From assembly GCA_030549335.1 (NCBI GenBank), contig CM060183.1, positions 30,021,052 to 30,085,051 on the forward strand: a stretch of 64,000 nucleotides of DNA, written 5' to 3'. The notes beneath the pieces were generated by a model. The model saw only the letters and a program-made list of their open reading frames with translations, was not told where the DNA came from and made no database searches. This document shows positions 37,639-49,045 of this stretch, in pieces. The DNA comes from Pontederia crassipes. Taxonomy: Eukaryota > Streptophyta > Magnoliopsida > Commelinales > Pontederiaceae. The position numbers were made by a program, and so were the translations under genes. How positions within the stretch are numbered: position 1 is the first letter of the stretch; every line of letters starts with the position of its first letter.

Positions 37639-38131
37639 ATCGTGTAATTAATACATATATATATGTTGATATTATGCTATTGATAACATGTTTATAATCG
37701 TGTAATTAATACTAATATAATATTTAATGAATTTATTGATTGATATATAGTATATATAATATAGTGTTTAAATATATACAGTAGCGTCTCCTTTGATTGA
37801 GACGCCATATAGCGTCTTTTTACAGTCTTCAGACATGAGACACTAGTTTCGCGTCTAAAGTTGTCGACGCCAGAACGGCGCTAGGTACTGTCGCGCATTT
37901 GCGGTTCCTAGCACGAAATAATAACATCTATGTAGCATCTCAATTGCGCTACTTTTAACGTCAACTCTCTGAGTAGCTAAGAAGACGCTAATGAGACGCT
38001 ATTGAGAGGCAAGTGGCGTATGATTCTAGTGACGCTAAGTAGATGCAATGGATGCGCTAGTGGCGTCTTTATAGCGTCACAGATTTTTGAGGCGCTACAT
38101 GACGTCGCTAATCGCCAATTTTCTTGTATTA
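36070..38131. repeat. 3' subterminal repeat region of the outer CACTA element
   Basis: Clusters of GAGACGC(T/C)A words at about 36090-36270, 36790-36990, 37290-37510 and 37780-38120 are separated by AT-rich spacers. The spacer-cluster unit near 37050-37500 is repeated near 37510-37890. The layout is the same as in the inner copy. Confidence 0.75.
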
Positions 38132-38134
38132 TTT

Positions 38135-39761
38135 ATTGGGGTAATTTGATAATAAAAAATTATCATCTAAGCTTAAATAAATTATAATCATTGAATTAGT
38201 CATATTGTTAATATGAATTGATAATGACAATCAGATAATTCAATGATCTTAATTTTAATCACATTTACTATTTAATATATACTTTAAATTAATATATAAT
38301 TGTTTTATTCTTTTAATAAATAAAATTAGTGTTCTACATCTATTCTATGTCAAAATACTCTACTTATCCCTTTTTGAGTAAGATGATCCGATTGCATTAG
38401 TTAGTGTCAAATGATCAATTGGGTGGTTTATGCAAATCGGAGGACTCCGAAGGTAATAGGTGCAGTTTCTTTTTCTTCAATTGAATTTTCATAGTAACAT
38501 CAAAGTTTAAACAATTAAAAATATTAAATAGAACTAAAAACTTGAATAAGGTGAAATATCACACAAATTTTCTCTTCTAAATTTTATGTTTTCTGTTTTC
38601 TTTTAAAGTCAATACTTTTTAGTCTCTTATTTATCTTCCTAATTTATTTCATATTGTTTCTTACAAAACTCTTGCTGTAATTGAGCTAAAAGTGTTTAAT
38701 TATATATTTAGATTTATGTTCCATATCACAGAAAATATTGATTATACTAAATAAATATAAAATAAAGAGTCAAAAGAGATATTGACGAAATTCAACAAAA
38801 AAAAAAACAAGCTAAAAATATTAGTACATAAGAATTTTGGTATATTTTATATTTTTATTCGTTTTTAACTCTATAAGAATTAAATAAGATATTTAAAAGA
38901 TAAAACATTTCAAAAAATTAAAGATAGATAATTATGGAAAGTTATTTAATACATTTTAACTAAAAATACGCATCGATTCTTTGAGTTACCTAGCTAAAAT
39001 ATTAGTTACAGAAAGTTAATAAAAAATTTAGAGAAATTTAAATGAGTGGAAATGTTAAGATTTTGAACAACAATTAAATTAATATGTGATATTAATTGAT
39101 ATATGGTCAATATATATTAACTTAAGTTTTATGAGGTCAACTGTCCTCCCTTAGCTTAATTTTGACCTGACTAAAATTGTTAATTTCATTTTTTTTCTAA
39201 TTCCATATGTTCTCTTATTAGTTATTGACGTGGTTAAAATGATAAAAAAATATATTACCAAGTGTACTAGTTGGGATGATTGTTGGATCTTATTTTGATT
39301 TTATTAATAAAATAAAAAATAATCATAATAATTTGATAATTAAGATAGCTTACATTACTATAATGCAAGATAACAAATTAAAATGCCTCGATTCTCAAAA
39401 TTCAGTTAACTAATGTTTCATAGCGTAAATGGATTTTCATGATTCGTAAATTTTCGACGTGCTCGTGAGCTATTTTCACGATCCATAAATTTAAAATTTC
39501 CAAACTTTATTTCCAGTTAAACTAAAGTTTGTGGATCAAATCAAAATAAAGTAGGATAAAAAATAAACTTCAAAGTCTAATCAAATAAAGTTGAATCTAA
39601 ATTAAACTATTTTTTAAAAAAAATATTATCAAATAGAATAAAATAATACATAACTTCTCATATTGACTTCTTGCACCAAAGGCAACAAACACAATATTAT
39701 AAAATATGACATTCTCCAAAACACAGGTGTCAGGCCAACATGAATATTTGAGTAAGGACAT
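38135..39761. other. AT-rich spacer, no gene seen
   Basis: AT-rich intergenic DNA between the CACTA locus and a Tourist MITE. There are only very short frames, and no RNA gene or bounded repeat could be supported. Confidence 0.45.
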
Positions 39762-39764
39762 TTA

Positions 39765-40198
39765 GTGGCTGTTTGGTTAAAGAATAATTTTGAAGGAATA
39801 TCAAAATTTATTCTAGAGAATATAATATTTTCATCTTATTCTTATTCTACATCTTATTTGGTTAAAAAGAATAAATTTTATATTTTATAATTAAAAATAT
39901 TTTATTATAAATAGTTGACATTTATTATTATTATTATCATTATAAAATTTATAATAAAACAATATATTAAAATAATAAATGATGATAAAAATGACAAAAC
40001 AAGAGAATATCTCTATTCTCCTATTTTAGAAAAATAGAAATATGGTGTTGAATGGATTAAAAATAGTGGTTTCACTTTTTTCAAAATGGTTTTGAGAAAA
40101 GTGAAGTTTGACCAAGTTATTCATATTCTACTTGTGTTTGGTTGTATTCTGGGAATTATTGGGATATTCCAACTTATATTCTACAACCAAACAGTCCC
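39765..40198. mobile_element. Tourist-type MITE, copy 2 (opposite orientation to copy 1)
   Basis: 434 bp flanked by TTA (39762-39764 and 40199-40201), with GTGGCTGTTTGGTT at the left and AACCAAACAGTCCC at the right. Internal blocks such as GAATATCTCTATTCT and GTGAAGTTTGACC are reverse complements of blocks in the element at 8204-8631, so this is the same family inserted in the other direction. Confidence 0.75.
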
Positions 40199-40259
40199 TT
40201 AGGCTTATTAAGTTATTATAATAGAACTTCACTCAATGTGTATATATAGAGATAAATGC

Positions 40260-41848
40260 ATTTATAGAGCGGCAATTATTTGGAGGGATCAAGAGAGTTC
40301 ACGGCCTCCCTCATCTGGGATTCAACTATGGCGACGGAAGTGGTAGATTCAAAGGTTTTCATTTGTGGTCAAAAAATGGAAGAACAATCCCTCTTTCCCT
40401 CTTTGCGAGCAAACGTTCGCCGGACAGAACGCCGCACTACCACAGTCGTTTGTCTTTCACTGTCATACAGAACGTCGCACTTGTAATAACACAGTTTGAA
40501 AAAAAAAATGAAATGAGGAGTACTGATGGAAACGTGAGACAAGAACCCATCTCCTTCTCGCTTTTGTCCTTTTCTACTCACCCTCTTCTTCTTCTATCCT
40601 TCTTATTTGTCCCATACGCTGCAACACTCTCTCTCTCTGTTTCTCTCTCCTGCCGGCTGAACCAATGGCCGACTCTGCTGCCTCCCTCCGCGACGTCCAC
40701 CTGGCGGAACGAATCTAGCCGCCGAATTCACTGTGGGAAGAGCAACGGTCACCCCTCCCCACTTCTATAAAAAGGGCGCTGGACCCTACGTTTTCCCTCC
40801 GTTTCTTTGTTTCCTCCAAGCCAAACCGAGCTCTCACCTGTGTTCTCTCCTTCTCCGGTGCGCGAACAATGGGTGGTGAGTAGGCGACCCCGGCGATCAT
40901 CTCCGGCACAAGCGGACAGCAGGGGCAACGACGCAGTGAGAAAAAGCCCCCTGTTTCCATCTTCTGTTCACGGATTTTTCTGATTTCTCCTTGCTCACTC
41001 TACCTTCCTTTCCCCGACATGCGCGAACAGCGGAGAGTGAGAGAGCTTCGCCGGCGACCAGCTCCAGCGACGTAAGAATGAGACACGAACAAACGCACGG
41101 ACGAACCGCAACCGCTTAGGTCTTAAGGTGTGTGGATTCGGATCTTTCTCATGAATCGTGTTTCTAGACAAATCTAGCATGTCTGATCTATCCGTGACCT
41201 GAATCCCTGAACATGAATACACAACGTTTCTAAGATGATGTTTTCAATGATCTTACTGCCATGAATGAATGAAAGCATGTATTGGAACTATGCCATGTAT
41301 GACTGAATCGATTTAGAAATAAAATGGACGCATGAATCGTTAATGAAGCTCTTCACTCTTAGACGCATGCTTAGGATGTTCTTGTTGTGTGGTAGTCTTA
41401 GATGTTTATTATGTATGAATGTTGAGCTATGAACGTAGTAACTTAGTTGTGTTGTGTGCCGACGACCGCCAGAAAAGACGAACTCTTGAAATCTATTTTA
41501 CGACTCGACCGAACCCGGCCCGGGTTCCTCAGAACTGGGCTCGGTCCGGCCGCACCGGGTTCACTCGAGCACGGCCTGGGTCCGCCATGGACGCCGAGCT
41601 CGAGCTCGGGGCAAACCAGGTGCCCAAACCGGGTCACCCACGACTCGGCCCGGGTTTGCCACGGAGAAGACGATCGGGAGAGTACTCGATCGCCTTTCCA
41701 ACTCGGCCCAGGTGTAAACTCAACTCGGCCCGGGTTCTTCGACAGACTGAGTCTGATCTAGACCCAGCTCGGCCCGAGTTTCCTTTCACTCGGCCCAGGT
41801 TCTGATCCTATTTTTCTGATATTTACGATTTCCGACCTCCTGAATAAA
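40260..41848 (+). other. Promoter-like and CCCGGGTT-rich stretch, possibly part of a long LTR
   Basis: The word CTATAAAAAGG at about 40765 looks like a strong TATA box and is followed by a pyrimidine-rich leader. This structure resembles the U3/R region of long plant Del/Tekay LTRs. From about 41500 to 41810 the word ACTCGGCCCGGGTT and variants recur roughly eight times. No reading frame has a recognisable domain. It may be the left part of the LTR that ends at 43565, or an unrelated gene-free promoter; there is no second LTR to compare. Confidence 0.35.
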
Positions 41849-43565
41849 TGTGAAACATCCCGATTATTTTTATGTCGACCCATAAATGTTATCCATTGAT
41901 TCTGTGCAAACTCGTACCTCATACATGAATATGATTATAAATCTCTCTTCAAGAAAGGGACCGAAGATGATTACGCTTTTTATGCCATGAACTATATTGA
42001 TCTTCATGGAACATATGATTATGACTATGATTCTAATTTTATGACGATTCCTATGAACATGATGATAAATGAATGAAGAACAAGAATGATATGAAAATGG
42101 CGACCACACTCCTTGGTCGACTAAAATGTTTCGACCGATGATCGTGACCTTAGGGCATCCGTCGTGTGGACTGGAGGTAACGATCCCTCACCCAAACCCT
42201 GATTTCTAAAACAACTTCTGTCCACCTGATTATTAACTAAACAAAGACTAAATTAAGATGATGACCTATCTTTGCCTTGATCGGTGAACGGACCAAAAGA
42301 CAAGCGCATGTTACCTGTCTTTGCCTTGATCGGTGGATGGACCGAAAGACAGGCGCAGGTACGATGAGGGATGATGTTCTAGCCTCGTAACAGACTCCCT
42401 CATGGATTACCATTTGCTCTATCTAGACGGGAGTCTCTTCCACGGATGTTTCATCTCGCCGGTGGCGGGGGCATCCAAACCCGACGAGGTTCGTCGTGGC
42501 ACTGATCCCCCACGTGCACATGATGTCTAGATAGTTGTATCATCAGTTTTATGCAATGGTATTCCCTTCAATATGAAGAGCTCTTCAAAAAGATAGAGAT
42601 AAAAGATGCAAAGCATGTAAAGATGTCAAGTTATGAAAGATGCATGAAAGCAAGCAAGTAAAATTGTACGAAAGCAAAGCCTGGCAAATGAATATGAATG
42701 ATGTGTTCCCTATTATGATTTTGATCTTCTTATATGATGTTGCTACTATGATTTCCATATATGCCATGACTCATAAAATTTTATTCATTCCGGCTTAATC
42801 TTTTATTATGTTCTCATGCTATGTTTGGATAGAATTGATTTATGATTTATATGAACTCGCACTTAGCTTTATGTTAACGGTTGAGTTTGCTCCCCTATGT
42901 GATCCCTACAGATGCATAATGGTCATCCGGGAGGTGGCGCTGTGTGTACGGAGGTCTCAGCGGAGTAGTGTGTTTCTGCATATGGTCCTCATGGAGAGGA
43001 GTGCCAGTTATTTTATGTATCGTAGCATGTGTTGGGTTGTGTACGGCGATGGATCCTATCTTGTCCTTATGGACCGTAGCCATTATTTTATCTAGATTAG
43101 TCTTGCATTTACGAGCCACTATGTTTGGGCGGACGAGTACACATTTTTGCTTTCCGCACCATGTCTAGTAATGAGATTGTTTCCTCATACTAGGACACTT
43201 TTTTTAGATGTATTTTGGTCACTTTTTGGACATATGTGGATCATGCATTGTTGCCTCCGATGAAGGCTAGTTAAAACATTTGATATATTACGCTTCCACA
43301 TGTTTCCTTTATTTTATCGTACTCCTCTTGTTGTTTAGTCTTCCGCGGTGATATTCTATTTTTCTGTAAGTCTTCCGCTATTATGCTCATCATGCCTTCC
43401 GCTATGTCATTAACTTACCGCTACATCATTATATTATATCCCTTGAGTCTTTCGCTTCGCATTCTTTTGATAGTGACCCTCCGGTCAACAAATTTGGTCA
43501 AGGAAATGGGTCAAAGAGTCAAAGAAGGAAAAAATCACATATGTGGCATCCCTCGGGGCGCTACA
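41849..43565 (+). repeat. 5' LTR of the gypsy element (left edge tentative)
   Basis: The right edge is firm: GGGGCGCTACA ends at 43565, and a tRNA-Met primer site follows 7 bases later. The proposed left edge begins TGTGAAACATCCCG, a form common for these LTRs. Inside, a 49-base unit (CTTTGCCTTGATCGGTG..) is tandemly duplicated at about 42268-42365. Because long Del LTRs often include a TATA box, the true edge could be as far left as about 40.2 kb. Confidence 0.5.
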
Positions 43566-43572
43566 TATTTCA

Positions 43573-43583
43573 TGGTATCAGAG
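43573..43583 (+). other. Primer-binding site complementary to initiator tRNA-Met
   Basis: TGGTATCAGAG matches the usual plant LTR-retrotransposon primer site for tRNA-iMet and lies just downstream of the LTR end. Confidence 0.85.
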
Positions 43584-43753
43584 ACTAACGTTAGGCCTCT
43601 CTTGACGTCCTAGTATAGAAGTTAAGGTCTAGGTATGGTCCATATGCAAACCCCTGAGTCACCGCCACGCATGCACCACTCCCGGTAAGTATAAAATGTT
43701 TATGTTTCAAGGTATAAATTGTTTTATTGAAATGAATTGTTTTAATATGATAG

Positions 43754-44700
43754 ATGACTCCTACGACACGTCAAGCAGCCCAACGCGGCAGAGGCCGTGG
43801 GCGCGGACGGGGTGATGGCCGGGTGACGGCCACATCGGACACCGTAACAGAGGGACCTGACTCCATCCCTGGGAGTCAGGTCGGGGATAATTTACAGCAA
43901 GCATTACCTCCTGTACAACCACAGGAGCCTCTGTCACCATCCCAACAACCAATGTATTCAGCACCGACGTATGCGGTACCGTACCCTCCTCCAGCACCGA
44001 TTTTGGCTCTTCAGTGGGAGGACACAATCTAGGAGTTCTTGAAACTACACCCGCCATACTTTCGAGAGGCAGTGAATTACGAGGAAGCCGTGCAATGGAT
44101 TACTCGGATGAGAATCTTTTTATCACCGGCAGATAGGATAGCAAAGTTCGCTACGCAGTCCATATGCTCACCGGTCGAGCCAACGACTGGTGGGAAGCAG
44201 CACGTGTCACGAGATTTCTGAGACAAGAGACTATTTTCTGAGAGAGCTTCAAAGAGATGTTCGAATCACAGTATGCTCCAAAGTTTTGAAGAAAAGAGAA
44301 ATCGAAGGAGTTTAAGGGGTTGCGCCAAGGTAACATGACAGTAGCAGAGTATCACGCTCGTTTCATCCAACTAGAACGCTATAGCAAGGATAAAATGGAT
44401 GAAGCACATCGCGTCGAACAGTTCCATGATGGACTTCATCACACCATTCGAGAGAGGGTGACCTACGACACAGAGATTGATCTATATGGGGCTCTTCGCA
44501 TGGCATATCGGATTGAATGCGAGATCCAAATGCGGCATGAGGAACTGAAGAAGGAGCCGACCCGAGCTGCAGAGTCGGCCAAGCCGAGATGGAAGGATCG
44601 TCGCCCACCTCGTAAGAATAACCGCTAGGATCATCGCCACCAGCCCTATCAGCGACCATGTTATGAGGCACCTCGCCAGCCCGTACGTCGTCCGCCTTAG
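43754..44700 (+). pseudogene. gag of the gypsy element, broken
   Basis: Starts MTPTTRQAAQRGRGRGRG, followed by a Pro/Gln-rich region, and hits a stop at 44030. The frame continues past it with FLKLHPPYFREAVNYEEAVQW and, after a frameshift near 44155, with the gag core (LTGRANDWWEAARVTRFL). From 44320 it reads GNMTVAEYHARFIQLERYS and later RVTYDTEIDLYGALRMAYRIE. At least one frameshift and three stops make it non-functional. Confidence 0.85.
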
Positions 44701-44848
44701 GTAAATTAGCACTAAGTACTATGGTGACATGATGAAAAATGATGCTAACCGATAATGAGCATGAATATAGCCTCAGCCTCAGCCCCCAAGGCAAGCACCA
44801 GCACAGCCACCTCCCCTACAGTCGTCGGCACCTCCGCAGCAGACCAAG

Positions 44849-45605
44849 ATGGAATGTACTTTCTATGGAAAGTATCATCTGGGGGAGTGTCGTCGGAAGA
44901 CTGGCACATGCATCGGATGCGGAAGAGTCGAACACTACATCCGAGATTGCCCGGTCAAGAACCCACGAGGCCCAGGAGGAGTACCCGGACGTCTCTACAA
45001 CGTCCAAGCAGACATGGCACCACAGGATAACGAGGTTATCCGAGGTACTCTTTCTATCGCTGGCTTGCCTATGCTAGTATTATTTGATTCAGGTACTTTG
45101 CACTCATTTATTTCTAAGGCATGTTCTTCCACCCTTCCCGTACCTATGAAAGGGATGGAGCATGGTATGAATGTAAAAACACCAATGGAGACCCTCCGCA
45201 AAGCAAAGTACCTCCCTGAGGTACCAGTTGTAGTGGATGTGAAAGATTTTTCTGTCGACTTAATTGTAATTCCCATGGTGGACTACGACGTCATCTTAGG
45301 TATGGATTGATTGTCATATCATGATGCATCGGTAGTGTGTAAACAGAAGAAGGTTATTATAGGTTCCAAGGAAAGCAAGAAGATGACGATCAGATGCACA
45401 TCGAAGCCCGATGGGGAAATCATATTGTCAGCCATAAAGGCACAAAAACTCTTACAGAAAGGTTGCAAAGGATACCTAGCCAATGTGACGATAGCCGATG
45501 CTCCTACCCCAGCTCTATCGCAAATAGAAGTGGTGCGAGATTTTTCGGACGTCTTCCCAGACGACATTTCCGAATTACCGCCAAAGAGGGAGATCGACTT
45601 CAGGA
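44849..45605 (+). pseudogene. CCHC zinc finger and retropepsin region of the gypsy element
   Basis: The finger CIGCGRVEHYIRDC (C-x2-C-x4-H-x4-C) is at about 44909-44950. The aspartic protease active-site word LFDSGTLHSFIS is at about 45080-45118. A stop replaces an expected Trp after VILGMD at 45308, and the frame then continues to the DFSDVFPDDISELPPKREID linker that leads to reverse transcriptase. These domains normally package RNA and process the polyprotein. Confidence 0.85.
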
Positions 45606-45624
45606 TTGAGTTAGCACCAGGGAC

Positions 45625-46108
45625 TATGAGTGTTCACGGGTCGGGTTGGACCCGACCCGTGAACAAATCCGACCTGTCGAGTTCAGGGGGCTAGGCAGGC
45701 CAGATCCGACCCAACCCGACCCGGTTCGGGTCGGGTCGGGTGGTCGGATTACCCGACCACCCAATTTTCTTTTTTTACTTTTTTCTTACTATTTTATATT
45801 TTATTTAATATAAAAAATATTATTTAATATTATTTTAAAAGCATAAAACATGTTTCCTAAATATTTAATATTATTTCTGCAATTAAAAAATTTTATTTCA
45901 ATTTTTTAAACTTTTTAAAATCAAATATAAGCCAAGTGTAATTAAAAAAGGAAAAAAATAAAAAAAATAAAAAGTCGGGTCAATCGGGTCGGGTTGGGTC
46001 AACTCGGATTGGATTTTTCCAACCCGTACCCGACCCGACCCATGGTCGGGTCGAGTTCGGGTCGAGTCATCGGGTTCACGGGTCGACCCGACCCGCTGAA
46101 CACCCCTA
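45625..46108. mobile_element. hAT-like MITE inserted in the gypsy pol region
   Basis: The left end TATGAGTGTTCACGGGTCGG and the right end (read inverted, TAGGGGTGTTCAGCGGGTCGG) form the terminal repeat. An 8-bp duplication with one mismatch flanks it: CCAGGGAC at 45617-45624 and CGAGGGAC at 46109-46116. 484 bp with GC-rich CGGGTCGGGT ends and an AT-rich core, no transposase. The polyprotein similarity stops exactly at its left edge and resumes exactly at its right edge. Confidence 0.85.
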
Positions 46109-46116
46109 CGAGGGAC

Positions 46117-47461
46117 GGCACCGATCTCCAAGGCACCCTATCGTATGACCCCGGCGGAAATGCTAAAGCTGAATAAACAAATTCAGGAGTTACTCGACAA
46201 GAGATTCATCCAACCTAGCGTCTCTCCTTGGGGTGCTCCGATTTTATTTGTGAAGAAGAAGGACGGATCACTACGCCTTTGCATCAACTACCGAATGTTG
46301 AACAGATCAAGAATAAGTACCCACTGCCCAGGATCGACGACTTGTTCGACCAACTGTCTAAGGCTTCAATATTTTTGAAGATTGACCTTAGGAGTGGTTA
46401 TCATCAGTTGAGGATAGCCGAAGAGTATGTGCCGAAGACTACTTTTCGATCGCGGTATGGTCACTACGAGTTCACGGTCATGCCTTTCGGACTGACGAAT
46501 GTCCCAGCAGTGTTCATGGATCTGATGAACAGGGTGTTCAAGCAGCATCTAGATCAGTTCGTGATCGTCTTTGTAGACGACATCTTGATTTACTCCTCCA
46601 GCCCGGAGCAACATCGAGAACATTTACGGATCGTCTTGGAGACTTTGCGGCATCACCACCTTTACGCAAAAATTTTCCAAGTGCGAGTTCTGGATGGAGC
46701 AGATGATGTTCTTAGGACATATTGTATCTCGACGAGGCATCGCAGTAGATCCAGCGAAGGTTGAGGCAGTGTCCAACTGGGTCAGGCCAAAGAATGCAAC
46801 GGAGATTCATAGCTTCCTCGGTTTAGCGGGCTACTACCGTCATTTCATCCGAGATTTCTCGAAGATAGCAGCTACGCTCACTCATCTGACGAAGAAGAAT
46901 GAAAAGTTTATATGGACGAAAAGATGTGAGAATAGCTTCCAGTAGCTGAAGAATAGGTTGACCTCCGCGCCGATTTTCACCTTGCCATCGGGAAGTGGAG
47001 GATACACAATTTATAGCGACGCTTGCGGCACCGGCCTTGGATGCGTCCTGATGCAACACAGGATAGTAGTTGCCTACGCCTTGAGACAGTTGAAGAAGCA
47101 CGAGGCGAATTATCTGACGCATGACTTGGAGTTGGCTGCAATTGTGTTTGCACTTAAGATCTGGAGGCACTACCTGTACGGTGAGGTATTTCAGGTGTTC
47201 ACTGACCACAAGAGCCTGAAGTATGTCTTCACCCAGAAGGAACCCAATATGCAACAACGAAGATGGATGAAGTTCCTCAAGGACTACGAGTTTGCAATTA
47301 ACTACCATTCTGGCAAAGCAAACTCGGTAGCCGACGCTCTTAGTCAGAAATGGGAGGCTTCCCTGGCGTTCCTCGAGTTGCGCAGATATGAGATGATCGA
47401 GGAACTGAACCAGTGGAACCCTCGAGCTACAGGACACAGAGCAATCTTGATGGCACACTAG
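46117..47461 (+). pseudogene. Reverse transcriptase and RNase H of the gypsy element
   Basis: RT signature stretches are visible: [20 protein letters not shown], then after a frameshift near 46290 [42 protein letters not shown] and the catalytic FVDD (46569-46580). A further frameshift follows near 46690, then [13 protein letters not shown]. RNase H begins at about 46985 ([18 protein letters not shown]) and includes [20 protein letters not shown] and [11 protein letters not shown], with a stop near 46944. Several frame breaks make it inactive. Confidence 0.88.
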
Positions 47462-47599
47462 TTACAGCCGAGTCTCATTAGCAGGATTGTGACGGCTCAG
47501 ATGGCAGACAAAGAGTACACGATGATGATCAAGAGGAGTCAGAATGAGCCAGAAGACTTTAAGATCGGCAACGATGGAGGAATCAGATATCGGAACCGC

Positions 47600-48008
47600 C
47601 TCTGGGTTCCGAGTGATTCTGTGGTCCAACGAGAGGTGCTCGACGAATGACACAAGTCTGAGTTCGCCATCCACCCGGGTAGTACGAAGATGTACAAGGA
47701 CATTAAGCGCAGTTTCTGGTGGAATGACATGAAGTGAGAGATCGCCGACTACGTATCCAGATGCCTGGTATGCCAGCAGGTAAAGGTCGAGCACCGGCGA
47801 CCATATGGACTTATGAAGCCACTAGGAATACCGGAATGGAAGTGGGAGAACGTCACCATGGATTTCATATCAGGACTACTCAGGACACAGAAGGGTCACG
47901 ACGCCATCTGGGTCATGATCGACAGATTGACGAAGGCAGCCCACTTCATTCCAATCAAGTGGAAGCAGTCCGTGGAAAGCTTGCTAGAGGTTTTATTAAA
48001 AGTTAAGA
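47600..48008 (+). pseudogene. Truncated integrase of the gypsy element
   Basis: The H2C2 zinc-binding region is at about 47650-47785 (HKSEFAIHPGSTKMYKDIKR.., CLVCQQ), with an in-frame stop near 47736. The start of the catalytic core follows (WENVTMDFISGLLRTQ, IWVMIDRLTKAAHFIPI). The similarity ends about 90 codons into the core, before the second catalytic Asp region is complete. Confidence 0.82.
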
Positions 48009-49045
48009 TAGTTTGATTTACTCGTCTTGAAAGGTCAATACTTTAAATACTCCTAATCCGTCATAAGAATCGATACTATTATTTACTGTATAACTCAACT
48101 ATAATAGAGAATCATGCGTGTTTATCTTTATATTAATCATCCATAAATCCTAAGGCTCAACACAATTTATTTTATTTGTTTATCATTTATTTTTTTGCAC
48201 CTTTAATTTTTTTGTTTTTACCACAAAATCATTTTCCTTCTCTTAGTAGACTATTGAGATAGATTAAATTTAATTAGTTTTTCGTGGGATCGATAACTCT
48301 ACTCTACATTTTATTACTTGATAGAACAAGTGCACTTGCTAGCAAATTTATTTATTATAAATTTAACGCAACATACATCAATGTTTGAGATCGTTTCATT
48401 CGTGAAAAAACAATTTGGGCCCCTTCTCGCTTCACCGCCATGTAACTCGAAAGGTGGGGCGCACGACACGAAAGGAAGACGATGCCAAAGAAGACAGGGG
48501 AGGGGGACACGGCCCCCTCCTTCTCTGTGCGCATTACAAGAGTCTCCCCCTCTCTTCTCCAGCGTCAGAGAAGAGAGGGGGAGGGGTGGGTGCCTCTTGC
48601 ACTGGTTGGCGGGAGAAGAGGATGGGGCAACCCCTCTTTTTTTAATTTTTTAAAACTTTTTTATTATGTTAACATGTATAGACACGTGGAGAGAGAAAGA
48701 CATCATGTAGGATAGTTGCCTGCGTGGAAGATAGAGAAAATCATCGCGTGGGTGCCACGTTGATAGATCAATCAGGAAATGACATATTGCAAGTGAAAAG
48801 GGTAGTCGGTGAAACAAGTGAAAAGATGAAGAATGAAGTTTGAGGATAGCGCTACGAAGGTGTCAAAAGTTAGGGGGTAACGTTATTTACTCAGACAACA
48901 GTTGACTATGATTTGAGATGGATCTTGGCGACCAGATCTCATGGGGGGCGATCTCGATGATCGGATCTTGTGGGGCTGCTTGGATTGCAACACTTGGACT
49001 GGATCTCATCAATCGGATCTCATGGGGTTGGGGGCACTTGGATGT
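48009..49045. other. Repeat-derived spacer; possible LTR remnant and foldback arm
   Basis: Sequence after the gypsy break is unrelated to it. The stretch TCGTGGGATCGATAACTCTA (near 48275) to 48370 resembles the end of an Athila/Tat-type LTR, but this is weak. From 48410 to 48640 there is a GC-rich block. 48800-48900 (GTGAAACAAGTGAAAAGATG..GTAACGTTATTTACT) resembles a diverged right arm of the foldback element at 56.1-57.0 kb. No gene is supported. Confidence 0.35.

Larger units (their letters stand above)
24319..38131 (-). mobile_element. Outer CACTA (En/Spm) transposon, interrupted by a second copy
   Basis: The left end begins CACTACAAGAAAATTGG and the right end is its inverted partner, CCAATTTTCTTGTA followed by TTA instead of the expected GTG. 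TTT lies outside both ends (24316-24318 and 38132-38134), compatible with a 3-bp duplication. Without the insert at 25462-31330 and one TGT it is about 7.94 kb. Subterminal regions (24319-24770 and several clusters from 36090 to 38120) carry many copies of GAGACGCTA in both orientations, as expected for TNPA binding sites. Genes read on the minus strand: a TNPA/Transposase_24-like gene split by the insertion and a partial TNPD transposase. The mutated right terminus and broken genes suggest the copy is dead. Confidence 0.9.
41849..48008 (+). mobile_element. Decayed Ty3/gypsy (Del/Tekay-type) retrotransposon, 3' truncated
   Basis: Order in the plus direction: 5' LTR, primer-binding site, gag, CCHC finger, protease, reverse transcriptase, RNase H, integrase. 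The coding order is that of Ty3/gypsy, and the integrase stretch WKWENVTMDFISGL plus the Arg/Gly-rich gag head fit Tekay/Del chromoviruses. Sequence similarity to integrase stops near 48005; the rest of integrase, any chromodomain and the 3' LTR are absent. Stops, frameshifts and a nested MITE show it is inactive. The left LTR boundary is tentative. Confidence 0.85.
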
